Below are positions 53,790-63,002 of a stretch of 64,000 nt of DNA, in pieces (position 1 is the stretch's first letter; the number at the start of each line of letters is the position of its first letter). The notes under the pieces are model-generated. The model saw only the letters and a list, made by a program, of their open reading frames with translations. It searched no databases and was not told where the DNA came from. The translations under genes were made by a program, and so were the position numbers. The stretch spans positions 992,001 through 1,056,000 of the forward strand of contig NZ_CP108513.1 of NCBI RefSeq assembly GCF_035989285.1. The letters are read 5' to 3'. Origin of the DNA: Streptomyces sp. NBC_01235 (lineage in GTDB: Bacteria > Actinomycetota > Actinomycetes > Streptomycetales > Streptomycetaceae).

Positions 53790-55663
53790 ACACCGTCCGA
53801 CTCACCACCGCCCAGGCCCTCGTGCGCTTCCTGGCGAACCAGTACAGCGAGCGCGACGGCCAGGAACAGCGCCTCATCCCCGGCATGTGGGGCATCTTCG
53901 GGCACGGCAACGTCGCCGGGATCGGGCAGGCCCTGCTCCAGGCCGCCACCACCGGCGAAGCCGACCTGCCCTACTACCTCGCGCGCAACGAGCAGGGCAT
54001 GGTCCACGCCTCGGTCGCCTACGCCAAGATGCGCGACCGGCTGGCCGCCTTCGCCTGCACCGCCTCCACCGGCCCCGGCTCCACCAACATGATCACCGGC
54101 GCCGCGCTGGCCACCACCAACCGCCTCCCCGTCCTGCTCCTGCCGTCCGACATGTTCGCCACCCGCGCCGCCGACCCGGTCCTGCAGCAGCTGGAGGACA
54201 CCCGGGGCGGAGACGTCACCGTCAACGACACCTTCCGCGCCGTGTCGAAGTACTTCGACCGCATCTCCCGTCCCGAACAGCTCATCCCGGCGGCCCTCGC
54301 GGCGATGCGGGTGCTCACCGACCCGGTCGAGACCGGCGCCGTCACCCTCGCCCTGCCACAGGACGTGCAGGCCGAGGCCTACGACTGGCCGGTCACATTC
54401 TTCCGGCACCGGGTATGGCACGTCGGCCGGCCCGTGCCCGAGCCCGCCGCCGTCGAGCGCGCGGCACGGCTGCTGCGGAACGCCAAGAAACCGCTGATAG
54501 TGGCGGGCGGCGGGGCCGTGTACTCCGGTGCCGAGACCGCGCTGCGGGCCTTCGCCGAGGGCACCGGCATCCCGGTCGCCGACACCCACGCCGGCAAAGG
54601 CGCGGTGCCCTGGGACCACCCGTGCGCGGTCGGCGGCATCGGCTCCACCGGCTCCTACGCGGCGAACGAACTGGCCCGCGAGGCGGACGTCGTCCTCGGC
54701 ATCGGGACGCGGTACTCCGACTTCACCACCGCCAGCCACACCGTCTTCGGCAACCCCGACGTCACGTTCGTCAACCTCAACGTGGCCCGCCTGGACGCCG
54801 TCAAACACTCCGCCGAACCCCTGGTCGCGGACGCCCGGCTCGCCATCCAGGCACTCGCCGGCGCACTGAAGGACTGGGAAGTCCCGGCGGATTACCGGTC
54901 GAGGACCCGTGAACTCATCACCCGGACACGGGAGATCGAGGAACGCTGCTTCAACCTGGGCCACAGCCCGCTCCCCGCCCAGACGGAGATCCTCGGCGCG
55001 CTCAACGACGTCCTCGACGACCGCGCCGTCGTCATCAACGCGGCCGGCTCCATGCCCGGCGACCTGCAACAGCTGTGGCGTGCCCGCGATCCCAAGGCCT
55101 ACCACGTCGAATACGCCTACTCCTGCATGGGCTACGAGGTCGCCGCCGGCGTCGGTACGAAGATGGCCGACCCCTCGCGCGAGGTCGTCGTCCTCGTCGG
55201 CGACGGCTCGTATCTGATGATGGCTCAGGAAATCGTGACCATGGTCTCCGAAGGCCTCAAGGTCATCATCGTCCTCGTCCAGAACCACGGCTTCGCCTCC
55301 ATCGGCGCCCTCTCCGAGTCCCTCGGCTCGCAGCGCTTCGGCACCAAGTACCGCTACCGCAACGGCGATTCAGGCCAGCTCGACGGCGACGTCCTCCCCG
55401 TCGACCTCGCCGCCAACGCCTCCAGCCTCGGCGCGGACGTCCTTCACGCCACCACCGTCGATCAGTTCCGTACCGCGATGGAGAAGGCCAAGGCCGCCCA
55501 CCGCACCACCGTCGTGCACGTCGAAACCGACCTCTACGGGCCCAACCCGCCCGGCCACGGCTGGTGGGACGTCCCCGTCAGCCAGACCTCCGCCCTGGAC
55601 ACCACCCAAGCGGCCCACAACACCTACGCCACCCACAAGCACGCCCAGCGGCACTACCTCTGA
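53786..55663 (+). CDS. iolD: 3D-(3,5/4)-trihydroxycyclohexane-1,2-dione hydrolase
   Basis: A 625-residue thiamine-diphosphate enzyme of the acetolactate-synthase fold that opens the inositol-derived ring. N-terminal domain with NEQGMVHASVAYAK and STGPGSTNMITGAAL, central domain, and C-terminal domain with the cofactor motif GDGSYLMMAQEIVTM followed by VLVQNHGFASIGALSESLGSQRFGTKYR. Length and motifs are full-length for IolD. It overlaps iolB by ATGA. Confidence 0.96.
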   Translation: MNTVRLTTAQALVRFLANQYSERDGQEQRLIPGMWGIFGHGNVAGIGQALLQAATTGEADLPYYLARNEQGMVHASVAYAKMRDRLAAFACTASTGPGSTNMITGAALATTNRLPVLLLPSDMFATRAADPVLQQLEDTRGGDVTVNDTFRAVSKYFDRISRPEQLIPAALAAMRVLTDPVETGAVTLALPQDVQAEAYDWPVTFFRHRVWHVGRPVPEPAAVERAARLLRNAKKPLIVAGGGAVYSGAETALRAFAEGTGIPVADTHAGKGAVPWDHPCAVGGIGSTGSYAANELAREADVVLGIGTRYSDFTTASHTVFGNPDVTFVNLNVARLDAVKHSAEPLVADARLAIQALAGALKDWEVPADYRSRTRELITRTREIEERCFNLGHSPLPAQTEILGALNDVLDDRAVVINAAGSMPGDLQQLWRARDPKAYHVEYAYSCMGYEVAAGVGTKMADPSREVVVLVGDGSYLMMAQEIVTMVSEGLKVIIVLVQNHGFASIGALSESLGSQRFGTKYRYRNGDSGQLDGDVLPVDLAANASSLGADVLHATTVDQFRTAMEKAKAAHRTTVVHVETDLYGPNPPGHGWWDVPVSQTSALDTTQAAHNTYATHKHAQRHYL

Positions 55664-55676
55664 GAAGGACCCTCAC

Positions 55677-57173
55677 GTGACAACCATCCTTCACTGGATC
55701 AACGGCTCCCCCGCCACCGGCACAAGTAGGCAAACCGCGCCGGTGTTCAACCCGGCCACCGGTCAGGAGCAGGCCCGGGTCGCCCTCGCCGGCGCGGCCG
55801 AGGTGGACGCCGCCGTCACCGCCGCCGCGACGGCCTTCGAAACCTGGTCGCAGTCCTCGCTCACCCAGCGCACGCAGGTGATGTTTGCCTTCCGTCAGCT
55901 CCTCGTCGAGCACGAGGAGGAGCTCGGCCGGATCATCTCCGCCGAGCACGGCAAGACCGTCGACGACGCCCGCGGCGAAATCACCCGCGGCCGGGAAGTC
56001 GTCGAGTTCGCCTGCGGCCTCGGCGACATCCTCAAAGGCTCCTACTCCGACCAGGTATCCCGCGGCGTCGACGTGCACAACTTCCGCCAGCCCCTCGGCG
56101 TCGTCGCCGGCATCACACCCTTCAACTTCCCCGCCATGGTGCCCCTGTGGATGCACCCCATCGCCATCGCCACCGGCAACACCTTCATCCTCAAGCCCAG
56201 CGAACGCGACCCCTCAGCCGCCAACTTCATCGCCGACCTGTACCAGAAGGCCGGACTGCCGGACGGCGTCTTCAACGTCGTCCACGGCGGCAAGGACGCG
56301 GTCGACGCGATCCTCACCCACCCCGGCATCGAAGCCGTCTCCTTCGTCGGCTCCACACCCATCGCCAAATACGTCCACCAGACGGCCACCGCCCACGGCA
56401 AGCGCGTCCAGGCCCTCGGCGGCGCCAAGAACCACGCCGTCGTCCTGCCCGACGCCGACCTCGACTTCGCCGCCAACCACATCACCGCCGGCGCCTACGG
56501 CTCGGCGGGAGAGCGCTGCATGGCCGTGTCGGTGGCCGTCGCAGTCGGCGAAGCCGCCGACGCCCTGGTCGAGGTACTGGAGCGCAAGGCCCGCGAAGTG
56601 ATGGTCGGCCCCGGCGACGCCCCGGGCACCGAGATGGGCCCACTCGTCGCCAAGGCCGCCCAGGAGCGCGTCGAGAACGCAGTCGGAACAGCCGCCGGGC
56701 AGGGCGCCACCGTCGTCGTCGACGGCCGCGGGCTGAAGATCGACGGACACGAAGACGGCTTCTTCACCGGCCCCACCCTCCTCGACCACGTCACCACCGA
56801 AATGGACGCCTACAAGGAAGAACTGTTCGGCCCCGTCCTCGCCATCGTCCGTGCCGACACCCTCGACGAGGCGATCGCGCTGATCAACGCCAACCCCTAC
56901 GGCAACGGCACCGCCCTGTTCACCGCCTCCGGCGAAGCCGCCCGCCGCTTCCAGCGCAACATCAAGGTCGGCATGATCGGCATCAACGTCCCCGTGCCCG
57001 TCCCGATGTCCTACTACTCCTTCGGCGGCTGGAAGGACTCCCTCATCGGCGACTCCCCCATCCACGGCCCCGAAGGCATCCGCTTCTACACCCGCCCCAA
57101 GGTCGTCACCACCCGCTGGCCCCAACCCACCCAGCAACTCGCCGCCGGCTTCAACTTCCCCACCTCCAACTGA
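55677..57173 (+). CDS. iolA: Methylmalonate-semialdehyde dehydrogenase (CoA-acylating)
   Basis: A 498-residue ALDH-family enzyme that oxidises malonic or methylmalonic semialdehyde to acetyl- or propionyl-CoA, the last step of inositol use. It has GITPFNFPAMVPLWM near 145, FVGSTPIAKYVH near 220, and the catalytic cysteine C281 in GSAGERCMAVSV. As in CoA-acylating members, the residue expected to be the general base in hydrolytic ALDHs is not obvious (ALGGAKNHAV). It starts at a GTG at 55677, 13 bp after iolD. Confidence 0.94.
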   Translation: MTTILHWINGSPATGTSRQTAPVFNPATGQEQARVALAGAAEVDAAVTAAATAFETWSQSSLTQRTQVMFAFRQLLVEHEEELGRIISAEHGKTVDDARGEITRGREVVEFACGLGDILKGSYSDQVSRGVDVHNFRQPLGVVAGITPFNFPAMVPLWMHPIAIATGNTFILKPSERDPSAANFIADLYQKAGLPDGVFNVVHGGKDAVDAILTHPGIEAVSFVGSTPIAKYVHQTATAHGKRVQALGGAKNHAVVLPDADLDFAANHITAGAYGSAGERCMAVSVAVAVGEAADALVEVLERKAREVMVGPGDAPGTEMGPLVAKAAQERVENAVGTAAGQGATVVVDGRGLKIDGHEDGFFTGPTLLDHVTTEMDAYKEELFGPVLAIVRADTLDEAIALINANPYGNGTALFTASGEAARRFQRNIKVGMIGINVPVPVPMSYYSFGGWKDSLIGDSPIHGPEGIRFYTRPKVVTTRWPQPTQQLAAGFNFPTSN

Positions 57174-57205
57174 CACCGCTACGTGTCCCTTTGAAAGGCA
57201 CCCCC

Positions 57206-58402
57206 ATGACAACGTCCGGCAAGCCCCTTTCCGTCGCGGTGATCGGAGCCGGTATGGCCGGCCGCAGCCACGCCGCGGGGTATCGCAACGTCAACACGGT
57301 CTTCGGGGCCGGGCTTCCGCCGATCCGGCTGGCCGCGATCGCCGACGCCAACGTCGCGCTCGGTGAGGACGCCGCGCGCCGTTACGGCTTCGAGAAGGCG
57401 CTCCCGAGCTGGGAGGCCGTCGTCGAGGACCCGACGATCGACGCCGTCAGCATCGTCGTGGGCAACGCGCTGCACCGGCCGATCGCGGAGGCGCTGGTCG
57501 CCGCGGGCAAGCACGTGCTGTGCGAGAAGCCGCTGGCCGGTTCGCTGGAAGACGCGCGGGCGATGGCCGAGTTGGAGCGCTCCGCCGGCGTCGTGACCGC
57601 CGTCGGCTACACCTTCCGCCGCTCCCCCGGCATCGCCGGAATCCGTGACCACGTGCAGCGCGGTGAGCTGGGCGACCTCACCCTGTTCAGCGGGCGCTAC
57701 TGGTGCGACTACGCGACCGACCCGAACGGGCCGCTGAGCTGGCGGTTCAAGGGCGATTCCGGTTCCGGTGCGCTCGGGGACGTCGGCTCGCACGTCATCG
57801 ACGCCGCCGAGTACGTCGCCGGGCCCATCGCCTCGGTCTCCGGCGCTTCCCTGTCGACGCAGATCGCCAAGCGTCCGCTGCCGCTGGGCGCGGTCGTCGG
57901 GCACAACGCGGCGCCCGTCTCCGACGAGGTGGGTGAGGTCGAGAACGAGGACACGGCCTCGTTCACCGCTCGCTTCGAGTCGGGTCTCGTGGGCACCTTC
58001 TCGGTGACGCGCACCGGCTTCGGCCTGCCCAACGGGCTCGCCTTCGACGTGCTGGGCGTGGGCGGCCGGGCCGCGTTCGACCAGCACCGGCCCGCCGAGT
58101 ACCTCTTCGACGACGCCCAGCCCGAGGCCCGCACGCGCGGTGCCCGGCAGATCATCGTCGGGCCGCAGCTGCCGTACTTCGCCGGCGGTGTCCCGATGGA
58201 GGCGCCGGGGGTGGGCGCCGGCAACGCCGACAACTTCACCTACCAGGCGCGGGCGTTCCTCGACCAGGTCACGGGCGTCGCCGAACCGCTGCCCGCCTGT
58301 GCCACGTTCGCCGACGCGCTGCGGACCATGGAGATCATCCAGGCCGTCGTCGCCTCCTCCCGCAACGGCGGCACCGCCGTCCCGGTTCCGCCCGCCGCCT
58401 GA
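57206..58402 (+). CDS. Gfo/Idh/MocA-family inositol dehydrogenase-like oxidoreductase
   Basis: A 398-residue NAD(P)-dependent oxidoreductase: Rossmann start VAVIGAGMAGRSHAAGY, the signature HVLCEKPLAG with the catalytic lysine near 110, and a C-terminal beta-sheet domain with GSGALGDVGSHVIDAAEY, holding the usual Asp and His. It probably oxidises myo-inositol or an isomer to the inosose, as IolG does, but it is longer than typical IolG (about 340), so specificity for another polyol is possible. It lies 32 bp after iolA. Confidence 0.85.
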   Translation: MTTSGKPLSVAVIGAGMAGRSHAAGYRNVNTVFGAGLPPIRLAAIADANVALGEDAARRYGFEKALPSWEAVVEDPTIDAVSIVVGNALHRPIAEALVAAGKHVLCEKPLAGSLEDARAMAELERSAGVVTAVGYTFRRSPGIAGIRDHVQRGELGDLTLFSGRYWCDYATDPNGPLSWRFKGDSGSGALGDVGSHVIDAAEYVAGPIASVSGASLSTQIAKRPLPLGAVVGHNAAPVSDEVGEVENEDTASFTARFESGLVGTFSVTRTGFGLPNGLAFDVLGVGGRAAFDQHRPAEYLFDDAQPEARTRGARQIIVGPQLPYFAGGVPMEAPGVGAGNADNFTYQARAFLDQVTGVAEPLPACATFADALRTMEIIQAVVASSRNGGTAVPVPPAA

Positions 58403-58437
58403 CCTCCCGCAGAGCCCGTAGAGAAGGAAACTGTCAC

Positions 58438-59436
58438 ATGGCCCTCAAGCTCGGCGCCTACACCGCCTGTCTGCACGACCGGCCCCTCACCGAGGCCCTC
58501 GACATCCTCAAGGAGAACGGTCTGACCTCCGTCGAGGTCAACACCGGCGGCTTCATACCGTCCCCGCACTGCCCGGTCGACCTGCTCCTGTCCTCCGCCA
58601 CCGCCCGCGAGGAGTACCTGGCGGCCTTCGCCGCCCGCGGGATGGAACTGACGGGGCTCAACTGCAACGGCAACCCCCTCAACCCGCTCCCCGGCGTCGG
58701 CCCGAAGCACGCCGACGACCTGCGCCGCACCATCCGCCTCGCGGGCCTGCTCGGTGTCAAGCACGTCGTCACCATGTCCGGGACGCCGGGCTCCGACCCC
58801 GGCGCCAAGTATCCCTCCTGGGTCGTCAACCCGTGGGACGGCGTCTACATGGACGTCCTCGACTACCAGTGGGGCGTCGCCGTCGCGTTCTGGAAGGAGA
58901 TCGACGCGCTCGCCCGGGCCAACGACGTCCGGGTGGCCATCGAGATGCACCCGCACAACGTCGTGTTCTCCCCGGTCACGCTCAAGCGGCTCGTCGACGC
59001 GACGGGCGCGACCAACGTCGGCGCGGAGATGGACCCCTCCCATCTGATGTGGCAGGGCATGGACGTCATCGCCTCCATCAAGTGGCTGGGCCCGCTGGTG
59101 TTCCACGCCGCCGCGAAGGACGCCACGCTCTGCCCCGGTGCCGACATCCGCGGCGTACTCGACACCTCGTTCACCCGTGTCCCCGCCGACGCGCCCGGCA
59201 AGGTGCCCACCGGCTACGGGTTCTGGTGCAACGCCTGGCCGGAGAACCCGGCCTGGAAGTTCGTCGCCGTCGGCGTCGGCAACGACGTCCCCTTCTGGAC
59301 CGAGTTCCTGCGCGCCCTCGCCGAGATCGACCCGGACATGGCCGTGAACATCGAGCACGAGGACGCCGCCTACTCCCAGACCGAAGGACTCGCCCTGGCC
59401 GCCAAGAACCTGCACAGCGCCGCGTCCGCGATCTGA
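58438..59436 (+). CDS. TIM-barrel sugar phosphate isomerase/epimerase
   Basis: A 332-residue xylose-isomerase-like barrel (LKLGAYTACLHDRPLTEALDILKENGLTSVEVNTGG, GLNCNGNPLNP, VRVAIEMHPHNVVFSP, VGAEMDPSHLMWQG, VFHAAAKDA, NIEHEDAAYSQ). Several Glu/His/Asp metal ligands are visible. It could be the inosose isomerase or fill the dehydratase (IolE) role, since no clear IolE is in the locus. It is the last gene of the operon, 35 bp after the dehydrogenase, and a terminator follows. Confidence 0.8.
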   Translation: MALKLGAYTACLHDRPLTEALDILKENGLTSVEVNTGGFIPSPHCPVDLLLSSATAREEYLAAFAARGMELTGLNCNGNPLNPLPGVGPKHADDLRRTIRLAGLLGVKHVVTMSGTPGSDPGAKYPSWVVNPWDGVYMDVLDYQWGVAVAFWKEIDALARANDVRVAIEMHPHNVVFSPVTLKRLVDATGATNVGAEMDPSHLMWQGMDVIASIKWLGPLVFHAAAKDATLCPGADIRGVLDTSFTRVPADAPGKVPTGYGFWCNAWPENPAWKFVAVGVGNDVPFWTEFLRALAEIDPDMAVNIEHEDAAYSQTEGLALAAKNLHSAASAI

Positions 59437-59447
59437 CCAGCCCGCAC

Positions 59448-59495
59448 ACGTGGCGCCGCTCCCGCCGACCGGTTGGGGCCGGAGCGGGGCCACGT
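59448..59495. terminator. Terminator after the inositol operon
   Basis: Arms ACGTGGCGCCGCTCC (59448-59462) and GGAGCGGGGCCACGT (59481-59495) pair over 15 bp with one mismatch and an 18-bp loop. It begins 12 bp after the last iol-type gene. From 59496 to 59813 I find no gene. Confidence 0.7.
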
Positions 59496-59813
59496 CTCCG
59501 CGGCGGCCTGCAGGGGCAGGTCGCCGTCGAAATCCTGTTCCGGGCGGTTCTACCGCCCAGAAGTGGGCCCAGCCTGCCGGGCAGGCGGCCCGGCACGCCG
59601 GCGAGCGGCGGGACGAGCAGCACCATCAGCCGGTATCAGGCGGCGAACAACGCCCGGTGCGTGTCGCTGACGCATCGAGGGATGTGGCCGCCGCGGGTCC
59701 GCCGGATCTCCTCCACCCGGTGACTGGCTTGATCACACCGCGGCCTGAAGGAGAGTGCGGGCTCGTTCGATGCACGCGGTCGTGGCTCTCTCGCGTGCTC
59801 CGGGTTCGGCGTC

Positions 59814-60752
59814 CTACTGGTCGTGGAACAGGTCCGTGCTGAGGTAGCGCTCTCCGGTGTCGGGCAGGACGACGACGACCAAGGCGCCCTTGTGCTGTGG
59901 GAAGTGGGCGAGAGTGGAGGCCGCATGGAGGGCGGCGCCGCCCGATATACCGGTGAGGATGCCCTCTGTGTGGGCCAGGCGGCGTGCCTCGGCGCGGGCC
60001 TGGGGCGCTGAGACGCGCTGCACGGTGTCGTAGGCATCGGTGTCGAGGACGTCGGGGACGAAGCCTGCGCCGAGGCCCTGGATGCGGTGCGGGCCGGGCG
60101 AGCCCCCGGACAGAACGGCCGACTCCGCCGGTTCGACGGCCACCACGGTGATGTCGGGGTTCTTCTCCTTGAGGACCTGCCCCACTCCGGTGACGGTGCC
60201 GCCGGTTCCGACACCGGCCACCAGGATGTCGACCTGACCTGCGGTGTCCTGCCAGATCTCCTGGGCGGTGGTGCGTCGGTGAGCGTCGGGGTTGGCCGGA
60301 TTGCGGAACTGCTGCGGCATGAACCAGCCGTGCTGCTCCGCCAGTTCGGTCGCACAGGCCACGGCACCGGTCATGCCCTCGGCTGCCGGTGTCAGGACCA
60401 GCTCCGCGCCGTAGGCACGCAGCAGGGCGCGGCGTTCGGTGCTCATGCTCTCGGGCATGGTGAAGGTGACCGGGTAGCCGTTGGCGGCGGCCACCATGGC
60501 CAGACCGATACCGGTGTTGCCGCTGGTCGGTTCGACGATGCCCTGCCCGGGGCGGAGTGCGCCGGCGGCCTGGGCGTCCTCGATCATCGCCAGGGCGATG
60601 CGGTCCTTGACGCTGCCCCCGGGGTTGGCGGCCTCCAGCTTGACAACGAGGCGCGCGGGCAGGTCCGCGCCATAGCGGCGCAGCGCTACCAGGGGGGTGC
60701 GGCCTATCAGGGCTGTGATCGAGGGCGCGATCGAAGGGTGTGTGACCGTCAT
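59814..60752 (-). CDS. cysK: Cysteine synthase (O-acetylserine sulfhydrylase)
   Basis: A 312-residue PLP enzyme that makes cysteine from O-acetylserine and sulfide. The PLP lysine is K49 in [23 protein letters not shown] (near 75) binds the substrate carboxylate; [17 protein letters not shown] is the phosphate loop near 180; and [12 protein letters not shown] is near 265. It is translated in an ATGA overlap with the upstream serine acetyltransferase, so both form the cysteine synthase pair. The gene is on the strand opposite to the inositol operon and converges on it. Confidence 0.95.
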   Translation of the reverse strand: MTVTHPSIAPSITALIGRTPLVALRRYGADLPARLVVKLEAANPGGSVKDRIALAMIEDAQAAGALRPGQGIVEPTSGNTGIGLAMVAAANGYPVTFTMPESMSTERRALLRAYGAELVLTPAAEGMTGAVACATELAEQHGWFMPQQFRNPANPDAHRRTTAQEIWQDTAGQVDILVAGVGTGGTVTGVGQVLKEKNPDITVVAVEPAESAVLSGGSPGPHRIQGLGAGFVPDVLDTDAYDTVQRVSAPQARAEARRLAHTEGILTGISGGAALHAASTLAHFPQHKGALVVVVLPDTGERYLSTDLFHDQ

Positions 60753-61336
60753 GGCCGTGGTTCTCTTTCGTCTGCAGGGGTGGGGACCGCAGCGTGGGGT
60801 GTCGCCGTGGTGCCGTGAGGGCGGGTGGTGGTGGCCGCGTGTGCGGCGGAGACTCGGCAGTGGGCGGGGACGTCGTTCAGGACAAGGGCATGCGCGCCGA
60901 CGAGCGAGTCATGGCCGACGTGTATGGGGCCGAGCACGGTGGAACCGACTCCCAGGACGACGCGGTCACCGATCGTGGGGTGCCGTTTGGTGGCCTTCGC
61001 GTCGAACCACCAGCCGGTTCCGCCCAGGGTGACGCGGTGGTACAGCATGACGTCGTCGCCAAGTACGGCGGTCTCACCGATGACCACGGCCATACCGTGG
61101 TCGATGAAGCAGCGGCGCCCGATGACCGCACCCGGGTGGATCTCGATGCCGGTGACGGCCCGGGAGAGCTGGGACACCAGCCGGGGCAGCAGGGGCACAC
61201 CGAGTCGGTAGAGCCTGTGGGCGATCCGGTGGGCCCAGATTGCCCACAGGCCGGGATACAGCAGGACCTCGACCACGTGCACGCCGTGCAGGGCCGGGTC
61301 CTTGCGGCAGGCCGTCCGGAGATCTTCGAAGATCAT
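60749..61336 (-). CDS. cysE: Serine O-acetyltransferase
   Basis: A 195-residue short-form CysE that acetylates serine for cysK. The hexapeptide left-handed helix begins at [36 protein letters not shown] and continues with [10 protein letters not shown] and [19 protein letters not shown]; the catalytic His/Asp are in IDHG. The C terminus ends in a His/Pro-rich disordered tail and not the Ile-tail that docks into CysK, so complex formation may differ. Start ATG 61336. Confidence 0.93.
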   Translation of the reverse strand: MIFEDLRTACRKDPALHGVHVVEVLLYPGLWAIWAHRIAHRLYRLGVPLLPRLVSQLSRAVTGIEIHPGAVIGRRCFIDHGMAVVIGETAVLGDDVMLYHRVTLGGTGWWFDAKATKRHPTIGDRVVLGVGSTVLGPIHVGHDSLVGAHALVLNDVPAHCRVSAAHAATTTRPHGTTATPHAAVPTPADEREPRP

Positions 61337-61785
61337 GTGCGTCTTTCTGTGGGGCCGGTCGCGGGGGTGCGCCTGGCGACACCCCGTGCTCGCCGGACTG
61401 CGTCGACAGGGGCGCGGCTGTTGCCGGGGGCGGTGGACGCCGTCACCGGCTCGACGGCGTGCACAGGTGCCGGCGGCCGGTCGGCGGGGACGAGCGCGGA
61501 TCGGGACAGCGCCGAGTCGCAGAGGCCGCGGAGGGACCGACCTCCACGCTGGTCACACAGGAAAGGCGTCCGAAATACCGGGACTGGGTATCGCGCCGGA
61601 CCCCGCAGGCAGCGAGTCGCCGTGTCCCTCGTCGTGGGCCTCTGAAGCCCCGGCTGTTGCCGTCGTCCATGAGAGCGAACGCTATGGGCCACTCACGATG
61701 CGGCGCTCCGTCCGAAGCGCCTGATTCGGGTGGGCCGATAGGCCCGGATCACAGGTCCTGAGGCGGGACCAACCGCCCCAGCGGT
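61337..61785. other. Stretch without a supported gene
   Basis: Between cysE and the narI remnant, both strands contain open frames, but their translations are low-complexity Arg/Pro/Ser text typical of shadow frames in 70% GC DNA. I see no ribosome-binding site with a plausible protein. It probably holds the cysE promoter and decayed sequence. Confidence 0.5.
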
Positions 61786-61800
61786 GGGGCCGTTCGGCCC
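61786..61800 (+). promoter_or_regulatory. DosR-like box GGGGCCGTTCGGCCC
   Basis: The 16 bases from 61786 are identical to those at 5921-5936. It lies at the 3' edge of the narI remnant, 450 bp from the nearest intact start (cysE). Possibly a relic of a nitrate-reductase or stress promoter, or a functional site for a gene now lost. Confidence 0.4.
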
Positions 61801-61811
61801 GCGCGCCGCTT

Positions 61812-62112
61812 TCCCGCCTGCCGGTGTGGCCCGCCTGCGGTAGACCGGGTGGGGCCGGGCAAGGTATCCGATCGGGGCGCTCCACACGTGTACCAGCCGG
61901 GTGAACGGGCAGGCGGCGAAGAGCAGGCAGGCGGTCAGGGCGTGCGGTTGGAACAGCGGCGGTGCGCCGGCGATCGCCTCCGGACGCGGCTGGAGGACGA
62001 ACAGGCCGCGGAACCGGACGGAGACGGTCGCGCGGTAGTCGTGGCCGGGGCCGAACACGTTGTGGGCGGCGGTGGCGGAGATGCCGAGCAGGACGGTGGC
62101 GGGCGGCCGCGC
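61812..62112 (-). pseudogene. narI: Nitrate reductase gamma subunit (narI) C-terminal fragment
   Basis: The minus strand encodes about 100 residues from the end of NarI: VLLGISATAAHNVFGPGHDYRATVSVRFRGLFVLQ, PPLFQPHALTACLLFAACPFTRLVHVWSAPIGYLARP. This corresponds to the last two membrane helices and the haem-side segment; the first three helices and the start are missing. No narG, narH or narJ is in the window. It points to lost respiratory nitrate reduction next to a nitrite reductase gene. Confidence 0.8.
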
Positions 62113-62146
62113 ACGGCGGTGGCGAGGCAGGCGCGCCGGTCCGCGG

Positions 62147-62345
62147 CGCCGCCCGGCGGCTTCACCTGCACCACTGTCCGTTCCGCGACGTGGCATGGCG
62201 CGCCCCGGACACCGTCAGCGCGATCCACCTGGGGCTGATGCAGGGCGCGGTCGAGACGCTTCGGGTCCCGCTCACCGCGGAGAGCCTTCAGCTTCGTCAC
62301 CCGCACCGGTGCGTGGCACCCCTGCAGCGCACCGGCGCTGCCTGA
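62147..62345 (+). pseudogene. C-terminal fragment of an ArsR/COG2345-type regulator
   Basis: The plus strand reads RLHLHHCPFRDVAWRAPDTVSAIHLGLMQGAVETL, then QLRHPHRCVAPLQRTGAA and a stop. It resembles the ligand (Cys-rich) end of predicted regulators that have a NCPFH...vC...L..G motif, with one cysteine kept and others changed. The winged-helix N terminus is absent; upstream bases belong to the narI remnant on the other strand. Confidence 0.5.
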
Positions 62346-62411
62346 GGCCCGTCCCAGGCCCACGCGGCAGGCACCATCCGTGCGACCGCCGCCACCGCTG
62401 TCCCACGAAGG

Positions 62412-62825
62412 TCAGCGGTCGGCGGTCTCCTCGGTCCCCTGGGCCAACTCGGTGATCCGGGCTATCAGCCCGTCGAGTACCTGCTCCGCCTGCTCCGGGT
62501 CGAAGTCCTCCCCCAGCCGCTTGCGCACCCCGTCGTCGCTGAGGAGGTGGTGCACGGTCGGCTTCACGCCGTGCCGGGCCAGGCAGTTGCGGGCGCACTG
62601 CAGGACGCAGCCATCGATGGCGACGATGGGGCGGTCGCTGCGGGCCTTGCGGACCAGGCTCGGCACGTCCCCTCCGACACCGGCGATGCACGACATCTCG
62701 GCGATGCCGCGCCGGTCGAGCTGGATGGCGATCCAGTTGGTCATCTGGGCCGCGCTCGAGCAACCAGAGCAGGAGTAGACAAGCGGCAGATCACGACGGC
62801 GCTTCACCAAGGGGGCCTCACTCAC
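62412..62825 (-). CDS. DGC-domain putative zinc-binding protein
   Basis: A protein of about 137 residues with the DGC-family cysteines: LVYSCSGCSSAAQMTNWIAIQLDRRG near residue 15, EMSCIAGVGGDVPSLVRKARS near 45, and AIDGCVLQCARNCLARHG near 75. Seven conserved cysteines suggest zinc or an iron-sulfur cluster. The family is common next to nitrogen-oxide and anaerobic genes, which fits the nirK-like neighbour. The start is uncertain: GTG 62825 is chosen; GTGs at 62837 and 62807 are possible. Two direct copies of ACTGTTGTGAGT (about 62825-62848) overlap the start. Confidence 0.82.
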   Translation of the reverse strand: MSEAPLVKRRRDLPLVYSCSGCSSAAQMTNWIAIQLDRRGIAEMSCIAGVGGDVPSLVRKARSDRPIVAIDGCVLQCARNCLARHGVKPTVHHLLSDDGVRKRLGEDFDPEQAEQVLDGLIARITELAQGTEETADR

Positions 62826-62965
62826 AACAGTACTCACAACAGTAGGGGTCACCCGTACGCGGTAGGCGCACGGCGGGCTGGGCACGGGCCCATCGACGGT
62901 GCCGGCGAGGGCTGTCAAGCCTGCTCCGGTGCCGGAAGGGCGCTCTCCTTCCCACTCCTCCCGTG

Positions 62966-62996
62966 CCGTACCCCGGCCCGGGCGGCCGGGGTACGG
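62966..62996. terminator. Terminator after the nitrite reductase-like gene
   Basis: Perfect 13-bp arms CCGTACCCCGGCC / GGCCGGGGTACGG with a 5-bp loop, six bases beyond the stop codon of the minus-strand copper enzyme gene. Confidence 0.85.
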
Positions 62997-63002
62997 TGCA
63001 GG

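Noticed and set aside
61333..61692. 119-codon minus-strand frame before cysE
   Set aside because: Low-complexity Arg/Pro/Ser text and no similarity to anything recognised; overlaps the cysE start.
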